Shown one piece after another: positions 36,381 to 45,182 of a stretch of DNA of 64,000 bases (position 1 is its first letter; each line of letters opens with the position of its first letter). Position numbers and translations under genes: made by a program. The stretch covers positions 111,042 through 175,041 of the forward strand of contig NZ_CANMUW010000009.1 in NCBI RefSeq assembly GCF_947501225.1, given 5' to 3'. The notes under the pieces were generated by a model. That model was not told where the DNA came from, did not search any database, and saw nothing but the letters and a program-made list of their open reading frames with translations. This stretch comes from an uncultured Shewanella sp. (GTDB lineage Bacteria > Pseudomonadota > Gammaproteobacteria > Enterobacterales > Shewanellaceae).

Positions 36381-37379
36381 TTAACCGCCGTGTCTTCCAC
36401 CACCATGGTGGCCACCGTTGCCTCTGCCACATTCATGTACCGTCCGACGTCCACCTTGCGTTCCCGTTTCTATGGTAATCGAACCAGAATCTTTAAATAT
36501 CTCGAACGGGCCACTCGTTATATCGTCGGCAATCGGATCATCCAGGTGACCTAAACAACTATAGCCAACCCGGTACTCACCTGCAGGCAAATATCCCATG
36601 GCGAAATGCCAGTTACCGTCATAATCCTGCATCATAGGGCTCACAGCATATGGAGCTGTATACCCATCCGGAGGTGTTGTTCCCATATCTGCCATCTGAG
36701 ATATGTCAGTGACGCTGGCAGGGTAAAGGTATGCAAGGTGAGTGAACTGTCCGCCTGTTGGAGCTAAGTCTAAATGAGTGGTTTCGCAGTCGGCTATCCA
36801 TTGTGGATCGACTTCGCCAATCAGGTGTCCCATATAGCGGTTATCTATACTCCACATTCCCTGATGGCGTAACTCATATTGACCTTGATGATAGGCGAGA
36901 CCGCGATAGAGATCGATCTCCATCGTAAGGGAAAGATGCTGCCCAGCAACCAGTTCAAAATCCTGAACCGGTAGGCGTCCATCTGTTACGCGCAGTCCAT
37001 GGCGCCCCTGTCCATTCTCCAGATAACACCCCTGGTTTCCATCACCCTGATGAATAGTGATATATGCATCGTGGTAATGCCCTGCAGGCATATCAACCCC
37101 TTCGATTACCATATGACTATCCATTCCTTGGTAATCGAGTAGATTAAATGACATATCTTGCAGGTCGTGTCTGTGTACGACACCAGCCGAATCTGTCATC
37201 ACTAATTCATCCAAAACTAAACCTAAACGAGAAACACCAGCCATAGGGGAATCAGATATGGCAATTGACAGCTTACCTGTAGGCAATATCTGTTCTTTTT
37301 CAGGTTCAGAGCTGTCACTTCCGCAAGCGTTAACCAGTAGTAGTGATGACAGTAATAGGAGTGCTGTATTAGATTTCAT
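36381..37379 (-). CDS. DUF4382-domain lipoprotein with a His/Gly-rich tail
   Basis: Predicted lipoprotein of 332 aa; the lipobox is LLLVNACGSD. The first half resembles DUF4382 (GKLSIAISDSPMAGVSRLGLVLDELVM, then a beta-rich module with an LLDYQG block). The function of this domain is unknown. The C-terminus ends in CGRGNGGHHGGGRHGG, a possible metal-binding tail. Two perfect FNR-type boxes lie upstream, one only 61 bp from the start codon, pointing to control by oxygen or respiratory state. No neighbour suggests a substrate. Confidence 0.78.
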   Translation of the reverse strand: MKSNTALLLLSSLLLVNACGSDSSEPEKEQILPTGKLSIAISDSPMAGVSRLGLVLDELVMTDSAGVVHRHDLQDMSFNLLDYQGMDSHMVIEGVDMPAGHYHDAYITIHQGDGNQGCYLENGQGRHGLRVTDGRLPVQDFELVAGQHLSLTMEIDLYRGLAYHQGQYELRHQGMWSIDNRYMGHLIGEVDPQWIADCETTHLDLAPTGGQFTHLAYLYPASVTDISQMADMGTTPPDGYTAPYAVSPMMQDYDGNWHFAMGYLPAGEYRVGYSCLGHLDDPIADDITSGPFEIFKDSGSITIETGTQGGRRTVHECGRGNGGHHGGGRHGG

Positions 37380-37439
37380 TGTAGGGCCAAATTTTTGTAT
37401 GAATTTTTACTAATAATACTCCTTTGTAGGTATCCGTTT

Positions 37440-37453
37440 TTGATTTAGATCAA
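37440..37453. promoter_or_regulatory. Perfect FNR/EtrA-type box, proximal
   Basis: TTGATTTAGATCAA matches TTGAT-N4-ATCAA exactly and is centred about 68 bp upstream of the DUF4382 lipoprotein start codon. That would place it near position -40 if the leader is about 25-30 nt. Confidence 0.78.
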
Positions 37454-37565
37454 TTGTTGCTCAAAGGTTAACCGTGTTACGACTAAGGTCTAGTTGCATT
37501 GTACTTAGCCGGTTTCAGGTCTGTTTCTATTAACAAGATTTCGGAGCATAACTGGCTTATGGTTG

Positions 37566-37579
37566 TTGATCTGTATCAA
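37566..37579. promoter_or_regulatory. Perfect FNR/EtrA-type box, distal
   Basis: TTGATCTGTATCAA matches the same consensus. It lies between the divergent DUF4382 and HMA-like genes and could act on either. Confidence 0.7.
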
Positions 37580-37821
37580 CATTGAGTTAAAACGGTTAAA
37601 AAAATGTACCTTTCTGTGAGATGATGTTTTGTGTGGACTATTATTGGAGTCGGAAGTAAGAAGCAATGAAGCTTAAATCTGTTTATTAGCCAATAAGCGC
37701 AGAGTGCCGGGTAGGGTTCTCTTTTCTGGTAATCGATGCATTTGGTTTTTAATAGAATGCTTCAAATAACTATAAAATCAGTTGTTTCTATTAGAATTTG
37801 TGACTAAATGAGGAATGTAAC

Positions 37822-38196
37822 ATGAGTGATTTAGACCACAGAGGCGGTGTGAAAGAAGCTAACCTTGTTGTCAGGCATCTTAAGCTAGAGGGCATCACGG
37901 CTGAAAATAAACAAATTATCATAGATGAGATAGATCAAATTATCGGTATCGATAGTGTCTCGTATGATGACGAAACTTCTACGTTAAATGTTGCCTATGA
38001 CGCGACCCATTGTAATCTTGATGGAATCGAGGAGCATATAGAGGCTCATGGTGCCGAGTTGTCTCATGGTTGGTGGACTCGTTTCAAAGAGGGCTACTAC
38101 AAGTATGTCGATCAAAATGTGAAAGATAACGACGAGAATGAGCCTGTTCCACGCAACTCTTTGCCCAAAGCTTTACCTGGCAGTAAGAAACACTAA
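37822..38196 (+). CDS. Small HMA-fold-like protein without a metal-binding CXXC
   Basis: Soluble protein of 124 aa. The beta-alpha-beta pattern (VVRHLKLEGITAENKQIIIDEIDQIIGIDSVSYDDETSTLNVAYDATHCNLDGI split into strand, helix, strand) resembles heavy-metal-associated domains. However, the first loop reads LKLEGIT instead of MTCxxC, so it cannot bind metal in the usual way. An aromatic, Lys-rich C-terminal tail follows (WWTRFKEGYYKYVDQNVK). GAGGAATG is near the start codon. Function unknown. Confidence 0.72.
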   Translation: MSDLDHRGGVKEANLVVRHLKLEGITAENKQIIIDEIDQIIGIDSVSYDDETSTLNVAYDATHCNLDGIEEHIEAHGAELSHGWWTRFKEGYYKYVDQNVKDNDENEPVPRNSLPKALPGSKKH

Positions 38197-38231
38197 AGAA
38201 CAGTCTTCCATATGGCTGGGTTCGTATAACT

Positions 38232-38254
38232 ATCCCCTCAATAGTTGAGGGGAT
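38232..38254. terminator. Strong hairpin after the HMA-like gene
   Basis: ATCCCCTCAA / TTGAGGGGAT with a 3-nt loop, 36 bp past the stop. No immediate T-run follows, so it may protect the 3' end as well as terminate. Confidence 0.6.
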
Positions 38255-38442
38255 CCGGATGTTAATCTCATTTCTCTTTTTAGCCCTTTTCTTTCGGGTA
38301 TCGTTAAAGTTCCAAAAACTTATTTATACAATTTTTGGTAGGCCCACTTTATAAAGCTACACTAATTAATAAGATACGCAGTTTTCATCAATGGCTATAT
38401 TAGCTAGCCACCCTAGGTAACTCATAATGAAAGGAGTTCTGT

Positions 38443-38781
38443 ATGAAGCTTAAAAAAATCACAGCGGTTATTGGGGATCTGCAACTTGAGAGTGTCCAGC
38501 ACGCACTCGAAGCACATGGGGTGAGTAGTTTTACCGTATCTACCGTCAGAGGACGCGGTAAAAACAGTAACCTATATACACAAGATCAGTTGGTGACTCA
38601 CACTCAACTCGAAGTCTATACCAGTGCAGAATATGTCGATAAAGTTGCAAAACTCATTATGAAATCAGCCGAAATTGGTTCTGTAAGCATAGGTTTTGTG
38701 GCCATAACCGATGTTGATCAACTGCTTTGGGTTCATGAACAGCGTGTGGTTAATGAAGATGACTTCCGCTTCTCAGAATGA
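38443..38781 (+). CDS. PII-like signalling protein (P-II superfamily)
   Basis: 112-aa protein with PII topology: MKLKKITAVIGDLQLESVQHALEAHGV, then VSTVRGRGKN at the start of the T-loop and VDKVAKLIMKSAEIGSVSIGFVAI at the C-terminal strand. The T-loop lacks the uridylylated Tyr context of GlnB/GlnK, and no amtB is adjacent. It is therefore more like the PII-like proteins tied to metal or carbon metabolism than a nitrogen regulator. AAAGGAG precedes the ATG. Confidence 0.8.
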   Translation: MKLKKITAVIGDLQLESVQHALEAHGVSSFTVSTVRGRGKNSNLYTQDQLVTHTQLEVYTSAEYVDKVAKLIMKSAEIGSVSIGFVAITDVDQLLWVHEQRVVNEDDFRFSE

Positions 38782-38813
38782 TGTGATACAGCACTTCTGC
38801 TGACTGGTCGAAG

Positions 38814-38833
38814 AGCCTGCCTCCGTGCAGGCT
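38814..38833 (+). terminator. Hairpin after the PII-like gene
   Basis: AGCCTGC / GCAGGCT with a 6-nt loop, followed by TCTCT. A modest intrinsic terminator. Confidence 0.6.
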
Positions 38834-39031
38834 TCTCTGGTCATCAGTTAGCCCGTTTCGATTAAACCAATTCCACTCTCAAGGCACTTTTTAATGACCC
38901 AATGTAAGTGTCTGACAGTCGTTGATCGAACTTGCATACATCATATTTGAGGCGCTCTTCCTAAGTTTGGTCGTAACGTGAATTTGATGTAAGGTGCTAG
39001 AATTAACACTTAAGTTACACGAGAGAGTAGT

Positions 39032-39934
39032 GTGAAACTTGATGATATGGAACTGTTTGTTCAGGTGGTTGATCAAGGTAGCTTCACAAAAGCGGCTGAG
39101 TTTTGTGAACTCCCAAAATCTACTGTGAGTCGCCGAATACGTGACCTTGAGCAAAGCTTAAAATCAAGACTTCTTGACCGTACAACCCGAAGCCTGCATC
39201 TTACTGAAGTAGGCGAAGCCTTCTACCATAAAGTCAGGTTGATCTTGGCAGAAGTCGAGGAAACAGAAAAAGAGATAGCCCAAAAGCAGGGAGATTATTC
39301 AGGAAAGTTAACTGTCTATGCTCCGGATAGCATTCTTGATTTATGCATAGATCATGTGACTCAGTTTTGCCGGGACTATCCGGATATCTCTTTAATATTG
39401 CATTGTGCACCTCAGCCGCAAAACCTCATGACAGATAAACGTTTCGATCTATTGCTTGATATTGGTACACCTGCCGACTCATCGTTTATCGCACGTCCAT
39501 TAGCTAAACTAACTTTCGGCTACTTTGCCAGCCCAGAATTTCTGGAAAAATTTGGTTCCCCTAAGACACCTGACGATCTTAATAAGTTTGACACTATTGC
39601 AATGACGGCAGCCAACTCAAATATCAGTAGCTGGCATTTTAATCAGCACGAGCTAACGTTAGCGCCTAAGTGTATTGTCGATTCACCATCTGTCATAAGA
39701 TCGCTGGCGGTTGCGGGGCAGGGGATCTGCTGCTTGCCCACAGTTCTGGTTGCTGCTGATTTAAAATCACATAAGTTGATTAGATTATTTAACGGTGAGT
39801 ACGAGTATAAGTTAACACTTTATGGGATCTATCACTCTCGCCGTTTCGTTCCGGAAAAGGTTAAATTACTACTAGACGATGTCGAAACGCTATTACAGCC
39901 TAGAGTCGACTCTATAGAAGGAGGAGTAATCTAA
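39032..39934 (+). CDS. LysR-family transcriptional regulator
   Basis: 300-aa regulator. The N-terminal winged HTH covers about residues 1-60 (MELFVQVVDQGSFTKAAEFCELPKSTVSRRI, RLLDRTTRSLHLTEVG), with a LysR_substrate domain after it. GTG 39032 is the start, with GAGAG upstream. It precedes the DUF3179 gene in the same orientation by about 110 bp, but the target is unknown. Confidence 0.9.
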   Translation: MKLDDMELFVQVVDQGSFTKAAEFCELPKSTVSRRIRDLEQSLKSRLLDRTTRSLHLTEVGEAFYHKVRLILAEVEETEKEIAQKQGDYSGKLTVYAPDSILDLCIDHVTQFCRDYPDISLILHCAPQPQNLMTDKRFDLLLDIGTPADSSFIARPLAKLTFGYFASPEFLEKFGSPKTPDDLNKFDTIAMTAANSNISSWHFNQHELTLAPKCIVDSPSVIRSLAVAGQGICCLPTVLVAADLKSHKLIRLFNGEYEYKLTLYGIYHSRRFVPEKVKLLLDDVETLLQPRVDSIEGGVI

Positions 39935-40045
39935 ATATATTGTGCCACAATTTGGAACAACTCATCCCACAACAGGCTGTTTATCATCAAATGAGTCCAA
40001 TTTAGACTCACCTTATGAACATTTTTATAAATAGTGAGTAAAGTG

Positions 40046-41272
40046 ATGAAGTCTAATCTATATCTTTTACCCAAACATTATTTTTGGGTTGCTATGCTGG
40101 CTGCACAGATACTGAGTGCACTCTTATTTAAGGATCTGGCTGACATTAGCCAATGGGTCATTCAGTCCCCAAGGGAAGGGACTATGTGGGTTTGGTACAA
40201 CCGCTGGCCTATAGCCATAACAGCCGTGGTTGCGTTTGGAATTGCAAGCTATTTCAAATTGTGTCAGCGAAATATTGTCAGTAACAACACCTTCATTTTT
40301 CTACTTTGTTTGTTTAGTTTTACTTTTTACAGCGGCATGATTAATCCTCACATAATGATGCGTGCCCGCATGGATGACGGCGTATTCCTGTCTGTGGCAC
40401 AAGCGGCTAAATATGTTGAACCTACTGAGAGTGTCATTGTTCTTGAGATAAACGGTAAAGCACGTGCTCATTCTGACAAACAACTTTTAAGACCTCATGT
40501 AGCCGGAAATGGAAAGTTAGGTGGTGAGAATGTGGTGATGACATACTGTGGATTAACTAACCTTGGTATGGCGTATACACCAGAGATCAACGGTCAGCCA
40601 CTGGATTTAGCCCCCATGACTCAATTAGAAAACAATCTGGTCATGTACGACAAGAATAGTGGTGAACCGATCCAGCAGTTATGGGGACAGAAAGAGGCTG
40701 ATATCAATAAAGAAACTGAAGCAAGAATGCGTGAGTGGCCGACTTATCGTATGCCGTTTAATAAGTTTGCCCTTGCATTTCCTGATGGTGAAGTCTTCGT
40801 TAACGACTATCTCATTGACGATATGAAGCCAAATTTCACTGATAACCCATTTCTGGCTATCTATGATCCTATTATGGAGCTGATATTTGACCATGCAATT
40901 CAAGATCAGGCAACCAATGTTGAGCCTACCTTCCCGACCATAAAACATATTGATAACCGCCTACCCAGTAAAGAAAAAATCTATGGGGTTAATGTGGGTG
41001 ATGACTATGTTGCCTATACCAAAGGTTTTGTTATGGCACAGGCTAAGCCAATTAATGTCAACATAGGTGGAAAGGCGATCGTTATTAGCTATGACGAAGC
41101 GTATGAGAGTTTGGGTATTTTTTATAACCACACAGGTAAAGCGATCTCAAAGATAGATTTTTATGGCGACACGGAGTTCGGCACATTAGAGCGGGTCGAA
41201 ACAGTTAAGGCGGGGGCATACTGGATAATATGGGCTAACTTTTTCCCTGAAACCCAGATTAACCGAGTTTAA
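40046..41272 (+). CDS. DUF3179-domain membrane protein
   Basis: About 408 aa. Three hydrophobic segments lie in the first 110 residues (YFWVAMLAAQILSALLF, RWPIAITAVVAFGIASYF, TFIFLLCLFSFTFYSG). The large domain after them has VVMTYCGLTNLGMAY and LVMYDKNSGEPIQQLWGQ, characteristic of DUF3179. Its function is not established. ATG 40046 is chosen over GTG 40034; neither has a strong ribosome site. Confidence 0.8.
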   Translation: MKSNLYLLPKHYFWVAMLAAQILSALLFKDLADISQWVIQSPREGTMWVWYNRWPIAITAVVAFGIASYFKLCQRNIVSNNTFIFLLCLFSFTFYSGMINPHIMMRARMDDGVFLSVAQAAKYVEPTESVIVLEINGKARAHSDKQLLRPHVAGNGKLGGENVVMTYCGLTNLGMAYTPEINGQPLDLAPMTQLENNLVMYDKNSGEPIQQLWGQKEADINKETEARMREWPTYRMPFNKFALAFPDGEVFVNDYLIDDMKPNFTDNPFLAIYDPIMELIFDHAIQDQATNVEPTFPTIKHIDNRLPSKEKIYGVNVGDDYVAYTKGFVMAQAKPINVNIGGKAIVISYDEAYESLGIFYNHTGKAISKIDFYGDTEFGTLERVETVKAGAYWIIWANFFPETQINRV

Positions 41273-41363
41273 CAGTATTAGATGTTGGCTCTGATAACAT
41301 ATTTAAGTGTGTTATCAGAGTCTGGGATGGTAATAACTATCGCGCAAGGGGGTGAGCAGTTAA

Positions 41364-41852
41364 GATGTGGACCTGATTATTCGAGCGAGAATACTTGAAG
41401 ACTCCTCCTTGATAGTACGGCATCTGTTTGAAAATTCACTGCTCCTGGTTGCCTCTCCCGAGTATCTTGCGCTTCATGGTGAATCAAAAGAACCGATAGA
41501 GTTAAAAAGACATAACTGTTTGGTTTATACCATGCTAAAAACGCTTAATAACTGGCACTTTACCCGAGATGATGAGCAGTTTTCCGTGCCAGTTTCCGGT
41601 AACTTTCAAAGTGACAACGGTGATGTGATACTTGAAGTTGCGCTTGCTGGACTAGGCTTTGCCCAGTTACCTATCTGGATGGTAGGCGAACATCTGAAGT
41701 CGGGTAGGTTACAGCAGGTTCTACCCGACTATAAGACGCAAACACTGCCTTTCAATGCAATTTACCCTCAAAATCGCTATGTTCCGCTCAAAGTGCGCTG
41801 CTTTGTCGATTTCATGAAGCTTAAACTTTCAGAAAACACCATGTATAAGTAG
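41364..41852 (+). pseudogene. 5'-truncated LysR regulator (effector-domain remnant)
   Basis: The frame encodes about 162 residues that align along their whole length with residues 142 to the end of the intact LysR protein at 60003-60902 (VDLIIRARILEDSSLIVRHLF against VDVAIRARQLEDSSLVARHLF; LPFNAIYPQNRYVPLKVR against LPFNAIFPQSRYVPLKVR). A TAA at 41361 closes the frame right where homology begins, and no HTH is encoded upstream. The DNA-binding half has been deleted. A short protein from GTG 41367 is possible but would not bind DNA as a LysR does. Confidence 0.85.
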
Positions 41853-41869
41853 GCGCAGAAAGCGCTGTC

Positions 41870-41912
41870 TCCTGGAAGCAAGCCTGGGCTTATTATTCCA
41901 GGAAGAATCTTT
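41870..41912 (+). terminator. Hairpin between the LysR remnant and umuC
   Basis: TCCTGGAA / TTCCAGGA with an 18-nt loop, then AGAATCTTTTTAC. It is placed to end transcription between the convergent genes. Confidence 0.5.
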
Positions 41913-41936
41913 TTACCTGTACCTTCGTTCATGCCC

Positions 41937-43190
41937 CTAGCACTGTATCTTAGGCAGGTCCTGCCAACATGTGGTGTATTGCGGACTCAGGTATTGTCTG
42001 CGCATACTCCACTTCGGCGTGATCCCCTGAGCCGCCATGAAGAGGGAATCAGAACCATATTTATGATTAAGCCTATCGTATACCCGCATCAAAGCCGGGT
42101 TTTTAGCGGGCTCAAACAGGTCCCTCTGCAGATGTTCCTCGCTGACGAGATCGATTAGCCCTACACCTACCTTGTAGTAGCGCACTCCCTTGCGAAACTG
42201 CTGTGCGGCTATGTTGCTGACCACCTCCGTTATTTCCCCGGTGTCATTGGTTGGATAGGCGAAACGGTGAGTGATCTTAAAGCCTGTCGGATGCTCATCG
42301 AAAGGGGAGTTCGACGCAAAAATATGTAGCACAGAGCACAGTGAGCCTTGCTCCCTTGCCTTGCTGGTGGCAATTCCTGCGTGCTTACTCAATGCCTGTT
42401 GCAGTGATATGGCGTCGACTATCCGCTCACCCATGCTACGTGTGGAAAAGATCTGCTGCTTATCGGCGCGGGCCTCGTCCCAGCCTTTGCAGACTTCGCC
42501 ATTGAGCTCACGAACGGTGCGTTCGACCTCAATGCTAAACTGCTTTCTGGCGATCCCCGGCGCCATTTGAGATAGGGCATAGGCGGTCTTGACTCCCATC
42601 ATATCGAGGCGTTTCGCCAGGCGACGTCCAATTCCCCACACATCGCCCGGTTTCATCTTTAGTAAGATCTCTTTGCGCTGGCCCGGGTTGTCGATCAAGC
42701 AGACACCGTGATAGCCCTCATGCTTCTTTGCGGCATGGTTAGCAATCTTGGCCAGGGTGAGTGTCTCTCCCATGCCAACGCATACAGGCAGGCGGGTCTC
42801 CTTCCAAACGGCTCGCCTCAAGGCTTCAGCATGCTTAATAAGGCAGGGGATCGCCGGGAAACTGTGTTTAAAGGAGAGGAAGGATTCATCGATAGAATAG
42901 ATATGCTGTTCGGGGGCAAAGCGACCTATGATCTCCATCATACTGGCCGACAAGGAGCCATAAAGCTCATAGTTTGAGCTGAGTGCAATCACGCCTAATC
43001 GTTCACATTGTGACTTCACCTTAAAGAAGGGCTCGAACTTAGGGATCCCGGCATCGACGGCTTGACGATTCGCCGCTACGATGCAGCCGTCGTTATTGGA
43101 CAGAACCACTATCGGGCGGCCGCGCCATTCGGGACGAAATACCTGTTCTGCGGAGCAGTAGAAGGAGTTGGCATCGACCAGGGCAAACAT
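41937..43190 (-). CDS. umuC: DNA polymerase V catalytic subunit
   Basis: Y-family translesion polymerase, 417 aa. MFALVDANSFYCSAEQVFRP carries the first catalytic Asp and IYSIDESFLSF the Asp-Glu pair. KPGDVWGIGRRLAKRL is the helix-hairpin-helix. The C-terminal little-finger domain is present, ending in the family's usual length. AGGGAGGG sits just before the ATG. Unusually, 135 bp containing a 43-codon ORF separate it from umuD. Confidence 0.94.
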   Translation of the reverse strand: MFALVDANSFYCSAEQVFRPEWRGRPIVVLSNNDGCIVAANRQAVDAGIPKFEPFFKVKSQCERLGVIALSSNYELYGSLSASMMEIIGRFAPEQHIYSIDESFLSFKHSFPAIPCLIKHAEALRRAVWKETRLPVCVGMGETLTLAKIANHAAKKHEGYHGVCLIDNPGQRKEILLKMKPGDVWGIGRRLAKRLDMMGVKTAYALSQMAPGIARKQFSIEVERTVRELNGEVCKGWDEARADKQQIFSTRSMGERIVDAISLQQALSKHAGIATSKAREQGSLCSVLHIFASNSPFDEHPTGFKITHRFAYPTNDTGEITEVVSNIAAQQFRKGVRYYKVGVGLIDLVSEEHLQRDLFEPAKNPALMRVYDRLNHKYGSDSLFMAAQGITPKWSMRRQYLSPQYTTCWQDLPKIQC

Positions 43191-43322
43191 CTATCCCTCC
43201 CTTGTTAGCGGTGAAAGTGCTAAATATCCGGGGGCTGAGGGTGGCGGGGCACTGGCTAGCCTGCTACATGACCTGCTGGAACAGAGCACAGAGGATGAGT
43301 GGTTGGCATCAAATTTATTCAT
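43191..43322 (-). CDS. Possible small ORF wedged between umuD and umuC
   Basis: The frame starts at an ATG three bases after the umuD stop codon and ends in TAG directly against the umuC ATG. AAGGAG lies upstream within the end of umuD. The 43-residue product (MNKFDANHSSSVLCSSRSC..., Ser/Pro/Cys-rich) matches nothing I know. The opposite strand is open too, ending GALASLLHDLLEQSTEDEWL..., which looks more protein-like and could be the tail of a displaced gene. So either a coupled small protein or an inserted gene fragment. Confidence 0.4.
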   Translation of the reverse strand: MNKFDANHSSSVLCSSRSCSRLASAPPPSAPGYLALSPLTREG

Positions 43323-43325
43323 GGC

Positions 43326-43769
43326 TTAACCCTCGCTCCTTGCTGTACCTTTTATCAGTAGAGGGCTAGGGCGATGACAGCGTATCGAGCGTGCTACAAC
43401 GCCCTCCACGCTGAATTGATCATATTCATGTATGGTTACCGGCAAGTGTTCATCGCTGGCAGATAGTAACAATCGCCTGTATGTATCAATAATTTTGCAG
43501 ACAAAACAGCCGTTATAATTGGCCACGATAACATCTTGATTTTTAACGGACAGGTGTCTGTCTACGATAAGAATATCACCGTCGAATATACCGATATTCT
43601 GCATCGAGTTGCCGCTGGCCTGGCCGATAAATGTGGCACTGGGGTGTTCGACGAGCAGCTCATCCAGACTCAATGGAAGTTGCTTATAGTCCGCAGCCGG
43701 GCTTTCGAACCCGGTAATGCCGGCACTGGCTGAAAAGGGGATCACTTTCATAAGTTTACAATTCACCAT
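43326..43769 (-). CDS. umuD: DNA polymerase V accessory subunit / S24 autopeptidase
   Basis: LexA-like S24 peptidase of 147 aa that self-cleaves to UmuD' and joins UmuC in translesion synthesis. The probable cleavage site lies in AGITGFESPAADY. The catalytic Ser is in GQASGNSMQ and the Lys in FVCKIID. The C-terminus has about 12 extra residues (PLLIKGTARSEG). ATG 43751 (MKVIPFSASAG) matches the usual family start and is an alternative. A consensus LexA box overlaps the promoter. Confidence 0.92.
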   Translation of the reverse strand: MVNCKLMKVIPFSASAGITGFESPAADYKQLPLSLDELLVEHPSATFIGQASGNSMQNIGIFDGDILIVDRHLSVKNQDVIVANYNGCFVCKIIDTYRRLLLSASDEHLPVTIHEYDQFSVEGVVARSIRCHRPSPLLIKGTARSEG

Positions 43770-43772
43770 GTA

Positions 43773-43788
43773 CTGTATAAATATACAG
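43773..43788. promoter_or_regulatory. LexA (SOS) box of the umuDC operon
   Basis: CTGTATAAATATACAG is an exact CTG-N10-CAG palindrome, just 4 bp upstream of ATG 43769. This closeness favours the downstream ATG 43751 as the true umuD start. Confidence 0.93.
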
Positions 43789-43927
43789 TTATAAGTTTAG
43801 CAGTAATCCTCAAACAGGCAATCTTTTTTAGCCCTGGCTCGCGGGCATGCGCTTTTTAGCGCCAATTTAGTGTTTTTCAAATGATTGGGATTTGTTAGAA
43901 TGGAGGGGACTAATAGGAGAGTTATCA

Positions 43928-44848
43928 ATGTCAGTTTATGTTGTGGGCCATAAGATCCCAGATTCAGATTCCATCTGTGGTGCGATTGCACTTGCTTACC
44001 TGAAAAACCAAATTGGTGAAGCTGCAATTCCAGCACGTCTCGGTGAAATATCGCCGGAAACCGCATTCATCTTAGAAAAGTTTGGTTTTGAAGCACCGGA
44101 GTTTAAGACAAGCTATGCCGGCGAAGAGGTATATATCGTCGATCACTCCGAGTTAACACAAGCGCCGGACGATATTGGCGAAGCCACCATTGTCGGGATT
44201 GTCGATCATCATAAACTGGGCGATCTGACCACCTCTACACCACTTGAGTGCTGGATCCGTCCTGTTGGTTGCAGCAACACCATCATTAAGATGATGTATG
44301 ATTTTCACGGCGTTGAAATTCCTGCGAACATTGCCGGAATCATGATGTGTGCCATCTTGAGTGATACTGTTATCTTCAAGTCACCGACATGCACCACTGC
44401 AGACATTAAGTGTGTCGAAGCCTTGGCTGAAATTGCAGGCATTGAAGATTTTAAAGCCGTAGGCATGGAGATGTTTAAGGTTAAGTCTGCCGTCGAAGGC
44501 ACGCCGGTGCGTGATCTTGTTATGCGTGACTTTAAAGACTTCAACATGAATGGCCATAAAGTAGGTATCGGTCAACTTGAGGTTATCGACCTTTCAGTAT
44601 TCGATGATATCAAAGCCGAGTTGGAGGCCGATCTCGCAGCTATGAAAGCCGAAGGTGAGCGTCACAGCATGCTACTACTGCTGACCGATATCATGAAAGA
44701 GGGCTCGGAGCTGTTGATTGTCAGCGATGATGCAAGCTTGACGGAAAGAGCTTACGGTAAGGCATCTGAAAATGGCCGTGTTTGGCTTGATGGCGTATTG
44801 AGCCGCAAGAAGCAGGTAGTGCCACAGTTGCAGGAAGCACTGGCTTAA
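43928..44848 (+). CDS. ppaC: Manganese-dependent inorganic pyrophosphatase
   Basis: DHH-family (family II) pyrophosphatase hydrolysing PPi in the cytoplasm. VVGHKIPDSDSICGAIAL supplies the first metal ligands, YIVDHSE and VGIVDHHKLGDL the DHH motif, and the C-terminal DHHA2 domain holds GRVWLDGVLSRKKQVVPQL with the substrate-binding SRKKQ. ATG 43928 is chosen over an earlier in-frame start because AGGAGA precedes it and it gives the normal 306-residue length. Confidence 0.94.
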   Translation: MSVYVVGHKIPDSDSICGAIALAYLKNQIGEAAIPARLGEISPETAFILEKFGFEAPEFKTSYAGEEVYIVDHSELTQAPDDIGEATIVGIVDHHKLGDLTTSTPLECWIRPVGCSNTIIKMMYDFHGVEIPANIAGIMMCAILSDTVIFKSPTCTTADIKCVEALAEIAGIEDFKAVGMEMFKVKSAVEGTPVRDLVMRDFKDFNMNGHKVGIGQLEVIDLSVFDDIKAELEADLAAMKAEGERHSMLLLLTDIMKEGSELLIVSDDASLTERAYGKASENGRVWLDGVLSRKKQVVPQLQEALA

Positions 44849-45182
44849 CGCATAGCGTTTTTCGACCGTTCCAAATAGCAGGCCGAAGCACTTTTCACCG
44901 GAAAATGCTTCGGCCTTTTTGTATCTTCCGCTTCACCAGGCGTATCAACCTCTATATCTGACAGGGATGTTATATTCTATCATTGTCAGGTTTACCTCAT
45001 ATTTTCATTATCCGTTACCTGAGCAGCAGGAAAGACAAACTAATAAAGCTTATAAAAAAATTATTTAAATCAACGGTAGACGACAATTTTTTTGCTTGGC
45101 ATTATAGAGATAGCCTTCACTCATTGACACCTGTGCTATGTGCCGATGAGCGTTCATGGATTAGCGACAATGGAGATTACTG
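44849..45182. other. Intergenic region upstream of the universal stress gene
   Basis: Contains the ppaC terminator, then AT-rich sequence with the usp promoter. A 66-codon TTG-started frame overlapping the usp start lacks coding character and was not called. Confidence 0.4.
44881..44920 (+). terminator. Intrinsic terminator of ppaC
   Basis: GGCCGAAGCA / TGCTTCGGCC with a 15-nt loop and a TTTTT run, 33 bp after the stop codon. Confidence 0.92.

Noticed and set aside
36202-36432. 76-codon minus-strand frame starting MWQRQRWPPWWW
   Set aside because: Its first part is an out-of-frame reading of the His/Gly-rich tail of the DUF4382 gene; the rest is terminator sequence.
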